Assembly: GCA_934481515.1 (NCBI GenBank) | Contig: CAKSPO010000025.1 | Location: 1-28,833, forward strand | Source: an uncultured Eubacteriales bacterium | GTDB lineage: Bacteria > Bacillota > Clostridia > Oscillospirales > CAG-272 | Direction of reading: 5' to 3' | Length of the DNA: 28,833 nt | Part shown: in pieces, positions 1 to 7,285 of the stretch | How positions within the stretch are numbered: the stretch's first letter is position 1 | How the letters are laid out: every line of letters starts with the position of its first letter | Translations under genes and position numbers: made by a program | Notes under the pieces: generated by a model | What the model saw: only the letters and a program-made list of their open reading frames with translations | The model's database searches: none | What the model was told of the DNA's origin: nothing

Positions 1-34
1 CATTCTTTCCGTGTAAGAGAGAAGCCTTCTTTTA

Positions 35-82
35 TACAAAAAGTGCCGGCGTAGAGGAAACTCTTCGCCGGCACTTTTTGTA
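35..82. terminator. Strong hairpin terminator after uraA
   Basis: A perfect 17-bp inverted repeat (arms 35-51 and 66-82, 14-nt loop) with a GC-rich core GTGCCGGCG. Its A-rich and T-rich flanks let it terminate on either strand. It lies 6 bp past the uraA stop codon. Its symmetry suggests it may also end a plus-strand gene left of the window, but too little of that sequence is present to call one. Confidence 0.9.
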
Positions 83-88
83 TTTATT

Positions 89-1513
89 TTATTTGTTGCT
101 TTTGTCTTTTTCTTCGTAGTTGGTACCGAACATATTGTTCGTCTCTTCCATCTTGGAATCCACTTCCACTTCCTTCGTGACTTTGGCGGGGGTGGGCTTC
201 AGAAGGAGGTTGACAATGATGCCGAGAATCAGCGCGCAGGCAATGCTGGAGACCGAAATCTTACCGAAGTTCAGCGTGATGCCGCCGATACCGGTTACCA
301 GAATCGCAGAGACCACAAACAGATTCTTGGAATCGTCCAGGTCCACATTCTTGAACATCCGCAGACCGGAGACTGCAATGAAGCCGTACAGAGCAATCGA
401 AATACCGCCTACGATGCAGGAGGGAATCGACTGAATGAAGCAGATGAAGGGGTAGAAGAAGGCAAGCACGATGCACATCAGGGCAGTTGCGAAGATTGTC
501 CAGACGGAGGCATTTCCGGTGATGGCAACACAACCGATCGACTCTCCGTATGTCGTGTTGGGGCATCCGCCGAAGAATGCACCTGCCATGGATCCGACAC
601 CGTCGCCAAGGAGCGTCTTGTCAAGTCCGGGATCCTTCAGAAGATCCTTCTCAATGATCGAGGAAATGTTCTTGTGGTCGGCAACGTGCTCTGCAAAGAT
701 GACCAGTGCAACCGGAGCGAAGGCAACGAAGAGGGATGCAACCGCGGCGCCGTCCAGCTTGGTGGAGCCGTTTGCAATCTCTTTGATTGCGCCGATGAAG
801 GTGATGTTGGGAATCCAGTTGCTGAAATCCGCAACGCTCTTGAAGGTCTCAAAATTGACCAGATGGAAATACTCATTTCCGCCGATCTCATAGCCGAAGA
901 TGGTGAAGAGGGAGGCTACAACATAGCCGGACAGAACACCGATGACAAAGGGAATCAACCGCATTCCCTTCGTTCCCTTGACGGAGGCTACCACCGTTAC
1001 AAGGAAGGTGAAGATGCCGATCGCGATGCAGAGCAGATTGTAATTGGCGGCATCGCTTGCCGTGTTCATGACGTTTTTGATGGCAGAACCGGAAAGGCTC
1101 AGACCGATCAGGGCAACCGTCGGACCGATGATGACCGGAGGCATCAGACGGTTGATCCATCCGGCACCGATAAACTTAATGATCAGAGCAATGACCACAT
1201 AGACCAAGCCCGCAAAGACGGAACCGAGGATAATGCCGCAGTAGCCGTATGCGACGCTGGTAGCAAGAGGAGTAATGAAGGCGAAGGAGGAACCAAGGAA
1301 AACAGGACTGCGGAAGCGGGTAAATGCGAGGTAGACCAGCGTACCGACGCCGGCGCCGATCAGTGCGGCAGCCTGATTCAGATAGACACCGGAAGCGTCC
1401 GACAGAATCGGAACCAGCACCGTTGCTGCCATAATCGCAAGCAGCTGCTGAAACGCATAGACGAGGTTTTTGCCGAATGGCGGGCGTTCGTTGACTTGGT
1501 AGGTTAATTTCAT
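89..1513 (-). CDS. uraA: Uracil permease (NCS2 nucleobase:cation symporter)
   Basis: A 474-residue integral membrane protein of the NCS2/UraA family, which imports uracil (or a related pyrimidine/xanthine base) with a cation. The sequence is a series of about 14 hydrophobic segments. The substrate-site region reads AEHVADH (E275) and GCPNTTYGESIG (E324), matching the two glutamates that bind the base in E. coli UraA. A charged cytoplasmic tail rich in E, K and N follows residue ~440. The start is an ATG preceded by GGGAGG about 10 nt upstream. The gene has its own promoter and a ~215-nt leader that may hold an attenuator. Family assignment is firm; uracil rather than xanthine as substrate is inferred from the motif. 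Confidence 0.92.
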   Translation of the reverse strand: MKLTYQVNERPPFGKNLVYAFQQLLAIMAATVLVPILSDASGVYLNQAAALIGAGVGTLVYLAFTRFRSPVFLGSSFAFITPLATSVAYGYCGIILGSVFAGLVYVVIALIIKFIGAGWINRLMPPVIIGPTVALIGLSLSGSAIKNVMNTASDAANYNLLCIAIGIFTFLVTVVASVKGTKGMRLIPFVIGVLSGYVVASLFTIFGYEIGGNEYFHLVNFETFKSVADFSNWIPNITFIGAIKEIANGSTKLDGAAVASLFVAFAPVALVIFAEHVADHKNISSIIEKDLLKDPGLDKTLLGDGVGSMAGAFFGGCPNTTYGESIGCVAITGNASVWTIFATALMCIVLAFFYPFICFIQSIPSCIVGGISIALYGFIAVSGLRMFKNVDLDDSKNLFVVSAILVTGIGGITLNFGKISVSSIACALILGIIVNLLLKPTPAKVTKEVEVDSKMEETNNMFGTNYEEKDKSNK

Positions 1514-1735
1514 TTTGATGAATTCCTCCCGATGTTTTATTTATCAGAACGGTCAGTCTGCACCGTTAAGACCAAAAATAATTTTCCGCAAAAAAATACC
1601 ACCGACAGAAAGAAGACACATTCGCATGGAGCGAGGATCAAAGCTTCTGACAGTGGACAGATGTATGGTGGTATCAAACCGGGTATTCAATTCTTGCACC
1701 AACGCATCTGCCGTTCGTGTTTTTTTGCTGAAGAA
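1514..1735 (-). promoter_or_regulatory. Candidate attenuator leader of uraA
   Basis: This is the 5' untranslated leader between the uraA promoter and start codon; the 344-bp gap 1514-1857 contains no supported gene. An 8-bp perfect helix can form between 1667-1674 and 1596-1603 (minus-strand ATACCACC with GGTGGTAT). It is followed directly by a run of Ts (As at 1590-1596 on the plus strand), which resembles a terminator closing a 63-nt loop. The upstream segment 1697-1701 (TGGTG on the minus strand) can pair with the same CACCA, giving an alternative fold. A second small hairpin lies at 1548-1567. I do not recognise the PyrR consensus or the purine riboswitch core. The regulatory role is inferred. 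Confidence 0.4.
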
Positions 1736-1764
1736 AGTATAACATATTTTTGCCGGTTTGTAAA
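1736..1764 (-). promoter_or_regulatory. Promoter of uraA
   Basis: On the minus strand, TTTACA (1759-1764) is followed by a 17-bp spacer ending in TGT and TATACT (1736-1741). This is a near-consensus sigma-A promoter with an extended -10, and predicts a leader of about 215 nt. Confidence 0.8.
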
Positions 1765-1814
1765 CCCCAATTTGAAAAAATATGACCGGAATATTTACCA
1801 AAAAAGCGTTTGTA

Positions 1815-1846
1815 TTTTGATTGCTTTTGACGAAAAGCATCAAAAG
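1815..1846 (-). terminator. Probable terminator after the flavodoxin gene
   Basis: An AT-rich hairpin: TTTTGAT pairs with ATCAAAA and GCTTTT with AAAAGC, around a 4-nt loop with one bulge. It starts 12 bp past the flavodoxin stop, and Ts follow about ten bases later on the minus strand. The low GC content makes it weaker than other terminators here. Confidence 0.5.
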
Positions 1847-1857
1847 AGGGAAAATGC

Positions 1858-2391
1858 CTATTCTGCGGTTTTTCCGGAGGAAAATTCACGGCGTGCAAAA
1901 GAAGCCATCCGTTCGATGTTTTCCGGAAGAATTCCGGGGAGGGAAGGCGTATATTCTCCGTCTTCAATTTCGCTCTCCAAAAGGTTTGACCGCATGGAAT
2001 GAAGCAGAGCCCGGTCAAAAAGCGAAGCGGACGGACAGCGAAGAGATCCCCCGAAGTACATCATCGAAAATGCCGCGTCGCGCAAATCCTTCGGAAAAAG
2101 CTTTTCCATATAGTATTCCTGCTCATGCGCCAATCCGCAGCAGAGGAACAATCCGAGTCGCTTTTGTAAAAGAACCGCGCGCTTTTCCGTGAGAAATCGC
2201 TTCAGCTCTTTGGAAAGCTTTCCGAACCGCACCGAACCGCCGACAAGAATCAAATCATATGCCGATGGATCGGGGGAAGCCTTACGCAGATCGGCAACCG
2301 TTGTATCTGTCCCGCGCAAAAAGCCGGAAAGACGGCGCACACATTCCGCAGTCGTTCCGTTTTTTGAGGTATAAGCAATCAGAATCTTCAT
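1858..2391 (-). CDS. Flavodoxin-domain protein
   Basis: A 177-residue soluble protein. It opens with the flavodoxin phosphate-binding loop YTSKNGTT (residues 7-14) after a hydrophobic beta strand, and has a second flavin-contact region, LILVGGSVRFGKL (about 48-60). This matches the Flavodoxin_5/HemG-like branch, whose members bind FMN and pass electrons, sometimes as menaquinone-dependent protoporphyrinogen oxidases. No haem gene lies nearby, so a specific HemG role is not supported. The ATG is preceded by GGAGTGA. The gene is transcribed alone, divergently from the MATE exporter. The FMN-binding fold is fairly sure; partner and reaction are unknown. Confidence 0.75.
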   Translation of the reverse strand: MKILIAYTSKNGTTAECVRRLSGFLRGTDTTVADLRKASPDPSAYDLILVGGSVRFGKLSKELKRFLTEKRAVLLQKRLGLFLCCGLAHEQEYYMEKLFPKDLRDAAFSMMYFGGSLRCPSASLFDRALLHSMRSNLLESEIEDGEYTPSLPGILPENIERMASFARREFSSGKTAE

Positions 2392-2425
2392 CAGAGTTCA
2401 CTCCGTCCAAGGCGTTCTGGTATTC

Positions 2426-2454
2426 AGCATAGCATATTTTTTCTTTTCTGAAAA
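2426..2454 (-). promoter_or_regulatory. Weak promoter of the flavodoxin gene
   Basis: Minus-strand TTTTCA (2449-2454), a 17-bp spacer ending in TGC, and TATGCT (2426-2431). Both hexamers deviate from consensus but the TGn element is present. Confidence 0.45.
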
Positions 2455-2565
2455 GGCTTTTTAAAAAGATTTCGAAAAAAAGTTACATCCGAACCGGAAC
2501 TTGCAGGCAAAAGCCCGTTGATCATCTGCTTTTATGTCTGAAAAGTGAACTTTGCAAGAAAAAGC

Positions 2566-2594
2566 TTGAAAAGCGAAAGGTCTTGTGATACAAT
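2566..2594 (+). promoter_or_regulatory. Promoter of the MATE gene
   Basis: TTGAAA (2566-2571), a 17-bp spacer ending in TGTGA, and TACAAT (2589-2594). Transcription should start near 2601, giving a ~105-nt leader. The gene-free interval 2392-2705 holds this promoter, the divergent flavodoxin promoter and the structured leader. Confidence 0.8.
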
Positions 2595-2600
2595 AAAAAA

Positions 2601-2705
2601 CAGTTTTGTATTTCCGGTCAACGGTCATTCCGGAAAAAAGAGACTTTTTCTTTTTGCCGGACGCAAAATGCGTCCCTGTTTTTTTCATTTCAAGGAGTTT
2701 TCTGT
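2601..2705 (+). promoter_or_regulatory. Candidate riboswitch/attenuator in the MATE leader
   Basis: Three mutually exclusive helices can be drawn. The first pairs 2611-2617 with 2630-2636 (TTTCCGG with CCGGAAA). The second pairs 2629-2638 with 2651-2661 (TCCGGAAAAA with TTTTTGCCGGA, one bulged G). The third is an intrinsic terminator, 2659-2665 with 2669-2675 (GGACGCA with TGCGTCC), followed by seven Ts at 2679-2685. The second helix shares bases with both others, so it can act as antiterminator. The terminator lies between promoter and ribosome binding site. I do not recognise a known riboswitch class; the ligand is unknown. Confidence 0.55.
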
Positions 2706-4034
2706 ATGCAGATCCAATTGTCCGATCATTTTACGTATTCCAAGCTGTTCCGATTTACCTTGCCCTCCATCATCATGATGGTGTTTACCTCTATTTACGG
2801 CGTGGTTGACGGTCTGTTCGTCTCCAATTTCGTCGGAAAGACCCCGTTCGCGGCGATCAACCTCGTTATGCCGTTTATTATGGTCATCGGAGGAATGGGA
2901 TTTATGGTGGGAACCGGCGGCACCGCGCTGGTTTCCAAGGTACTCGGAATGGGGGACAAAAAGCTTGCCAACCGCTATTTTTCCATGATGGTGTGGCTGG
3001 TGCTCCTCATGTCTGCCGTTTTGTCGGTTGTCGGCATCGTTTTCATGCGTCCCGTTTCCTATTTTCTCGGAGCAACCGATGCCATGATTGATGACTGTGT
3101 TCTTTACGGTCGTATCGTCATCGGATTCACCTTTTCCTTCATGCTGCAAAACCTGTTCCAAAGCTTTCTGATCGCGGCGGAAAAGCCAAAACTGGGACTT
3201 GCCGTTACCGTTGCCGCTGGCGTTACCAACATGGCACTGGACGCGCTGTTCATCGCGGGATTCCACTGGGGCGTTGCCGGAGCGGCTATTGCGACGGGAA
3301 TCAGCCAGTGCGTCGGAGGAGTTCTGCCGCTTCTGTATTTCGTGTTTTCCAAGGAAAGCGTTTTGCACCTTTCCTTTGCCCGGCTGGAGCTGCGACCGAT
3401 TCTTGCGGCTTGCGCCAACGGCTCCTCCGAGCTGATGAACAATATTTCCTCTTCCATTGTCAGTATGCTGTATAATTTTCAACTCATGCGTTATATCGGT
3501 GAGGACGGCGTTTCCGCTTACGGTGTCCTGATGTACGTTCAGTTTATTTTCGTTGCCATTTTCATTGGCTATTCCATCGGGACCGCGCCTGTTATCGGCT
3601 ACCACTACGGGGCGCAAAACCATGCGGAACTGAAAAACATGCGTATCAAAAGCACCATTCTGATGGGCATTGGCGGTGCGATTCTTGCCACGCTTGCCGT
3701 TGCGCTTTCCACGCCGTTGGCAAAGCTGTTTGTCGGATATGACCAGGGGCTGTGTGATCTGACCGTGCACGCCTTTCGGATTTTTTCCGTTGCCTTCCTG
3801 TTTGCCGGCTTCAATATTTTCTCGTCTTCTTTCTTTACGGCACTGAACAACGGAGCCGTTTCCGCCACGATTTCTTTTTTGCGGACACTGGTCTTTCAGC
3901 TGACCTCCGTTCTGGTTTTGCCGCTGATGTTTGATGTGGACGGAATCTGGTACGCGATTGTCGTTGCGGAAATCTGTGCGTTCCTCATTTCGCTGACTTT
4001 CCTGATTGCCAAGCAGAAGAAGTATCAGTATTAA
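2706..4034 (+). CDS. MATE family efflux transporter
   Basis: A 442-residue integral membrane protein with two homologous halves of about six membrane helices each, the layout of MATE exporters. These move drugs, cationic metabolites or small molecules out of the cell in exchange for Na+ or H+. The N-terminal half has the family pattern VVDGLFVSNFVG (about 32-43) and GTGGTALVSKVLGMGD (about 69-84), typical of the MepA-like branch in Gram-positive bacteria. The start is an ATG behind AAGGAG with a good spacer. It is a single-gene unit with its own promoter and a leader that looks attenuated, so its substrate may be sensed by the RNA. Family is certain; substrate is unknown. Confidence 0.93.
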   Translation: MQIQLSDHFTYSKLFRFTLPSIIMMVFTSIYGVVDGLFVSNFVGKTPFAAINLVMPFIMVIGGMGFMVGTGGTALVSKVLGMGDKKLANRYFSMMVWLVLLMSAVLSVVGIVFMRPVSYFLGATDAMIDDCVLYGRIVIGFTFSFMLQNLFQSFLIAAEKPKLGLAVTVAAGVTNMALDALFIAGFHWGVAGAAIATGISQCVGGVLPLLYFVFSKESVLHLSFARLELRPILAACANGSSELMNNISSSIVSMLYNFQLMRYIGEDGVSAYGVLMYVQFIFVAIFIGYSIGTAPVIGYHYGAQNHAELKNMRIKSTILMGIGGAILATLAVALSTPLAKLFVGYDQGLCDLTVHAFRIFSVAFLFAGFNIFSSSFFTALNNGAVSATISFLRTLVFQLTSVLVLPLMFDVDGIWYAIVVAEICAFLISLTFLIAKQKKYQY

Positions 4035-4042
4035 CCCCCAAA

Positions 4043-4084
4043 AAAAGGAAAAGTGCTCATCTTTCGGTGAGCGCTTTTCCTTTT
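4043..4084. terminator. Bidirectional terminator between MATE gene and nadE
   Basis: A 17-bp stem (4043-4059 with 4068-4084, one G-T pair, 8-nt loop) has an AAAAGG start and TTTT end, so either strand gives a GC stem followed by Ts. It lies between the convergent ends of the MATE gene and nadE. Confidence 0.9.
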
Positions 4085-4129
4085 GGGTTACATCGGGCAG
4101 GGTCATACAGGACCGAAGTGACTGTATTT

Positions 4130-6064
4130 TCACAGTTCTTCCGCTTCCCGAAGCCACAGGGCAGCGGAAGCATCGGAAGGCATCCGCCAGTCGCCGCGGG
4201 GAGAAAGGGCAACGGAGCCGACCTTCGGACCGTCCGGCAGGCAGGAACGCTTGAACTGCTGAGCGAAGAAGCGCCGCAGGAAAACCTTGAGCCATTTGCG
4301 GAGAGTCTCATCGTTATAAGCTTTCCCTAAAGCGTATTGCGCCAGACGATACAGCTTTGCCGGAGAGAAGCAGAACCGCAGAAGATAATACAGATAAAAA
4401 TCATGAAGCTCGTAAGGACCTACCAGATCCTCGGTTTTTTGCGCAATTTCGCCGTTTCCGTCCGCAGGAAGAAGCTCCGGAGAGACCGGCGTATTCAGAA
4501 CGTCCCGGAGCGCCGCGGCAATTCTGGTATTTCCTCCGGATTCCTCTGCATCGGCATAATAAGCAACAATATGCCGTACCAACGTTTTCGGAACCGAGGC
4601 ATTCACGCCGTACATCGACATATGATCTCCATTGTAAGTTGCCCATCCGAGTGCCAGCTCTGAGAGATCCCCGGTACCGACCACCATTCCGCCGCAGTCG
4701 TTCGCAATGTCCATCAGTACCTGCGTCCGTTCCCGCGCCTGACAGTTTTCGTAGGCAACGTTCCGGTTTTCCGGATCGTGCCCGATGTCACGGAAATGCA
4801 CATTGACTGCATCGAAAATATCCACACAGCGGAAGTCTACTCCCAGTTCCTCACAAAGCACCGTTGCATTGTTTTTTGTGCGTTGTGTGGTTCCGAAGCA
4901 GGGCATCGTCACCGCAACAATGTCTGTCCGCGGGCGGTGCAGGGAATCCATTGCCCGCACCATCACCAGCAAAGCCAGCGTGGAATCCAGACCGCCGGAA
5001 ATCCCGACCACCAGTTTTTTCGCAAATGCACGTTCCACCCGTTGCCTAAGTCCCTGTGCCTGAATGGAAAGAATCATTTCACATCGTCTGGAACGCTCGT
5101 CCGCGTCTGCCGGAACAAACGGATGCGGGTCAACGAAGCGGGTCAGTGTTACCTCTTTGAGCGGAAGCGAGAAGAAAACCTCGCGGTATCCTGCGGGAAT
5201 CTGCGGCAGGCAGGTGTTTCTGTGCCGCCGTTCCGAAAGCAGACGATCCACATCCACCTCGGAAAGGATCATCTCCGTTCCGGCTTCAAACGGTTTGCGC
5301 TCTGCAAGCACCGTGCCGTTTTCGCAGATGATTTCGTGACCGCCGAAAACCACATCCGTCGTGGATTCTCCCTCGCCGCAGGAGGTGTAAAGGTACGCAG
5401 ACGCGGTTCTTGCCGACTGGGACTGCACCAATTGTAACCGGTAGCTGTCCTTTCCGATGGTCTCATTGGATGCGGAAAGGTTGCAGATGACCGTAGCGCC
5501 TGCCGCAGTATGACCGGTGGACGGGGGAAGTGCCGCCCAGATGTCCTCGCAAATTTCCACCGCCATCCGCAAAGAGGGCATTTCACGGCAGGAGAACAGA
5601 ATTTTTGTGCCGAACGGAACCTCGGTTCCGTCCAGCTGAAGAACCGCATCCTCCGGCAAAATGTCCGCGGAGGCAAACTGGCGCGTTTCGTAAAACTCGC
5701 CGTAGCAGGGAATATAGCTCTTCGGAACCACACCGAGAAGTTCCCCCGCAAAGCATACCGCCGCGCAGTTGTAAAGCTTGTTCCGATAGCAAATCGGGAG
5801 CCCGATGACACTCAGCATCCGGATGTCTGCCGTCTGTCTCCGGTATTCCCGCAGGGCGGAAAGCGCGCCTTCCAGCAACGCTTCGGAATAAAAAAGATCA
5901 GAGCAGGTATATCCCGTAAGGCACAGCTCCGGGAAAACCGCGATCATCGCTCCGCGATGTGCGGCGTCTTTGCAAAGTCGGATCAGCTCCGCCGCGTTGT
6001 AATCGGGATCCGCCACCCGGATTTTCGGAGTTACACAGGCAACCTTTACAAAACCGTTTTTCAT
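4130..6064 (-). CDS. nadE: Glutamine-dependent NAD+ synthetase
   Basis: A 644-residue two-domain enzyme that amidates nicotinic acid adenine dinucleotide to NAD+ with ATP, using ammonia released from glutamine. The N-terminal nitrilase-type glutaminase domain (1 to ~280) shows the triad E46 (FPELCLTGY), K115 (VPKSYIP) and C172 (VEICEDIW). The C-terminal synthetase domain has the PP-loop SGGLDST (356-362) and the GTGDLSELALGW segment. The length matches the long bacterial form rather than the ~270-residue ammonia-dependent form. The ATG follows AAAGGA. It is last in a minus-strand cluster, 61 bp after a chromate transporter gene, with a possible promoter of its own. Confidence 0.95.
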   Translation of the reverse strand: MKNGFVKVACVTPKIRVADPDYNAAELIRLCKDAAHRGAMIAVFPELCLTGYTCSDLFYSEALLEGALSALREYRRQTADIRMLSVIGLPICYRNKLYNCAAVCFAGELLGVVPKSYIPCYGEFYETRQFASADILPEDAVLQLDGTEVPFGTKILFSCREMPSLRMAVEICEDIWAALPPSTGHTAAGATVICNLSASNETIGKDSYRLQLVQSQSARTASAYLYTSCGEGESTTDVVFGGHEIICENGTVLAERKPFEAGTEMILSEVDVDRLLSERRHRNTCLPQIPAGYREVFFSLPLKEVTLTRFVDPHPFVPADADERSRRCEMILSIQAQGLRQRVERAFAKKLVVGISGGLDSTLALLVMVRAMDSLHRPRTDIVAVTMPCFGTTQRTKNNATVLCEELGVDFRCVDIFDAVNVHFRDIGHDPENRNVAYENCQARERTQVLMDIANDCGGMVVGTGDLSELALGWATYNGDHMSMYGVNASVPKTLVRHIVAYYADAEESGGNTRIAAALRDVLNTPVSPELLPADGNGEIAQKTEDLVGPYELHDFYLYYLLRFCFSPAKLYRLAQYALGKAYNDETLRKWLKVFLRRFFAQQFKRSCLPDGPKVGSVALSPRGDWRMPSDASAALWLREAEEL

Positions 6065-6099
6065 ATAAATTCCGTATCCTTTTCAGATGTTTGTTCAAT

Positions 6100-6129
6100 A
6101 GTATGGTGTACCGATCGAAAAATAATCAA
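6100..6129 (-). promoter_or_regulatory. Possible promoter of nadE
   Basis: Minus-strand TTGATT (6124-6129), an 18-bp spacer and CATACT (6100-6105). The -35 overlaps the stop codon of the upstream chrA gene. It is weaker than other promoters in the window; nadE may also be read from the upstream cluster. Confidence 0.35.
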
Positions 6130-6695
6130 TGCCAGAAGAGAATTCCGCACCCCGCCGAAAGCAAAAGCATCAGAATCGGAGACGGGCTCCGCTTCCGGAT
6201 GCGGGAACAGAGAGCATGAACCGCCACGAGAATCCCCAAAATGACAAGTCCGCGTACATCCGGGGAAAATGAGTCCGACGTGCTCCGGAAGGAGAACAGA
6301 ACCCCCAGTCCCATCGTCACGGCAGTGGCAAGGATCATTCCGTTGACTGCGGGACGAACGCCGGAAAGAAACGCCTCAACCGCGCGAAACCGGAGCAGAT
6401 TTTTCATCAGAGAGGCAATCAGCAAAATGATCAAAAACGCGGGAAGGATTACTCCTACCGTTGCCGTAAGTGCTCCGAAAAAGCCAGCCTGAGAGGAACC
6501 GACAAAGGTTGCCATGTTGACTGCCAGAGGACCCGGTGTGGATTCCGAAACGGCAACCAGACTCAGAAATTCCTCCTCCGAAAGCCAACCGTTGGAAAGA
6601 ACCGCTTCCCGGATCACGGCAATCATTCCGTAACCGCCTCCGAAGGAAACGGCACCGATTTCAAGAAAGGTGAAAAAAAGTTTCCAATAAATCAT
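6126..6695 (-). CDS. chrA: Chromate transporter, short-chain subunit (second of pair)
   Basis: A 189-residue membrane protein with a single CHR domain. It shows both hallmark motifs, SFGGGYGMIAV (about 17-27) and SESTPGPLAVNMATFVG (about 50-66), plus about five further hydrophobic stretches. CHR proteins of this half-size type work as pairs of opposite topology and are annotated as chromate/sulfate transporters; in anaerobes the natural substrate is uncertain. Its ATG overlaps the stop of the preceding chrA half by 4 bp, so translation is probably coupled and the two proteins likely form one transporter. Downstream is nadE. Confidence 0.88.
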   Translation of the reverse strand: MIYWKLFFTFLEIGAVSFGGGYGMIAVIREAVLSNGWLSEEEFLSLVAVSESTPGPLAVNMATFVGSSQAGFFGALTATVGVILPAFLIILLIASLMKNLLRFRAVEAFLSGVRPAVNGMILATAVTMGLGVLFSFRSTSDSFSPDVRGLVILGILVAVHALCSRIRKRSPSPILMLLLSAGCGILFWH

Positions 6696-7285
6696 TTTCC
6701 GTCCTCCTTATGGCACAGCCTTGTCAGGAGATAGATCATCACCGTCACCGTACCGGCAATCAGAATGTAAAAGACCGACGAAAACGTGACGGAAAGAAGC
6801 GAAAAAACGATCATACAGAGGAAAACCGCCGAGAACAGCAGGAGCGAAACCGGATTCTTCCCGGATGCTTTCCACATGCGAAGCCCGGCTGAAAAAATCA
6901 GATAGATGACTCCGACCTGCACGCCGCGGAACGCGTACCCGACGATTTTCAAAGACAGAAATGCGTCGAAGAACAGGGAAATCAGAAAAATAATCACAAA
7001 AGAGGGAATACAAACGCCGAGCGTCGCAAGAGCGGCGCCGGCGACTCCGCCGATCCGAAATCCGATGTAGGTGGCACTGTTGATGGCGATGGGACCCGGT
7101 GTCGATTCGGAAATTGCGACCATATCGGTAAATTCCTCACGCCGGATCCATTGCCGGCGGGAAATCAGTTCGTCCTCCAGCAGGGCGATCATGGCATATC
7201 CGCCGCCGAAAGTGAACAGCCCGATTTTCAGCATGACCAGAAAAAGGGACAGAAGCGTCCGACCCTTACCGGCTGGTGCTTTCAT
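6692..7285 (-). CDS. chrA: Chromate transporter, short-chain subunit (first of pair)
   Basis: A 197-residue single-CHR-domain membrane protein with TFGGGYAMIALL (about 24-35) and SESTPGPIAINSATYIG (about 58-74). I chose the ATG at 7285 because it has GGGAGGT nine bases upstream. An upstream in-frame ATG at 7324 lacks a ribosome binding site and would overlap lgt much further. With this start the gene still overlaps the end of lgt by 20 bp and the next chrA half by 4 bp, which indicates a tightly coupled operon. It probably forms a heterodimer with its neighbour. Transport of an anion is the family expectation; chromate itself is not demonstrated. Confidence 0.88.
   Translation of the reverse strand: MKAPAGKGRTLLSLFLVMLKIGLFTFGGGYAMIALLEDELISRRQWIRREEFTDMVAISESTPGPIAINSATYIGFRIGGVAGAALATLGVCIPSFVIIFLISLFFDAFLSLKIVGYAFRGVQVGVIYLIFSAGLRMWKASGKNPVSLLLFSAVFLCMIVFSLLSVTFSSVFYILIAGTVTVMIYLLTRLCHKEDGK

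Noticed and set aside
1..34. End of a gene to the left of the first terminator
   Set aside because: Only 34 bases remain, and stops or starts in them could be chance.
1514..1735. Purine riboswitch or PyrR site before uraA
   Set aside because: Neither the purine aptamer core nor the PyrR anti-antiterminator consensus could be found by eye.
2611..2636. Guanidine-II (mini-ykkC) riboswitch in the MATE leader
   Set aside because: An ACGG occurs in the first loop, but it is not closed by a short symmetrical stem and there is no second ACGR hairpin.
2685..4295. Long minus-strand open frame (536 codons) opposite the MATE gene
   Set aside because: It is antisense to an obvious membrane transporter and extends across its terminator. 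The translation is low-complexity and rich in Arg, Gln and His, as expected for the reverse of a hydrophobic protein.
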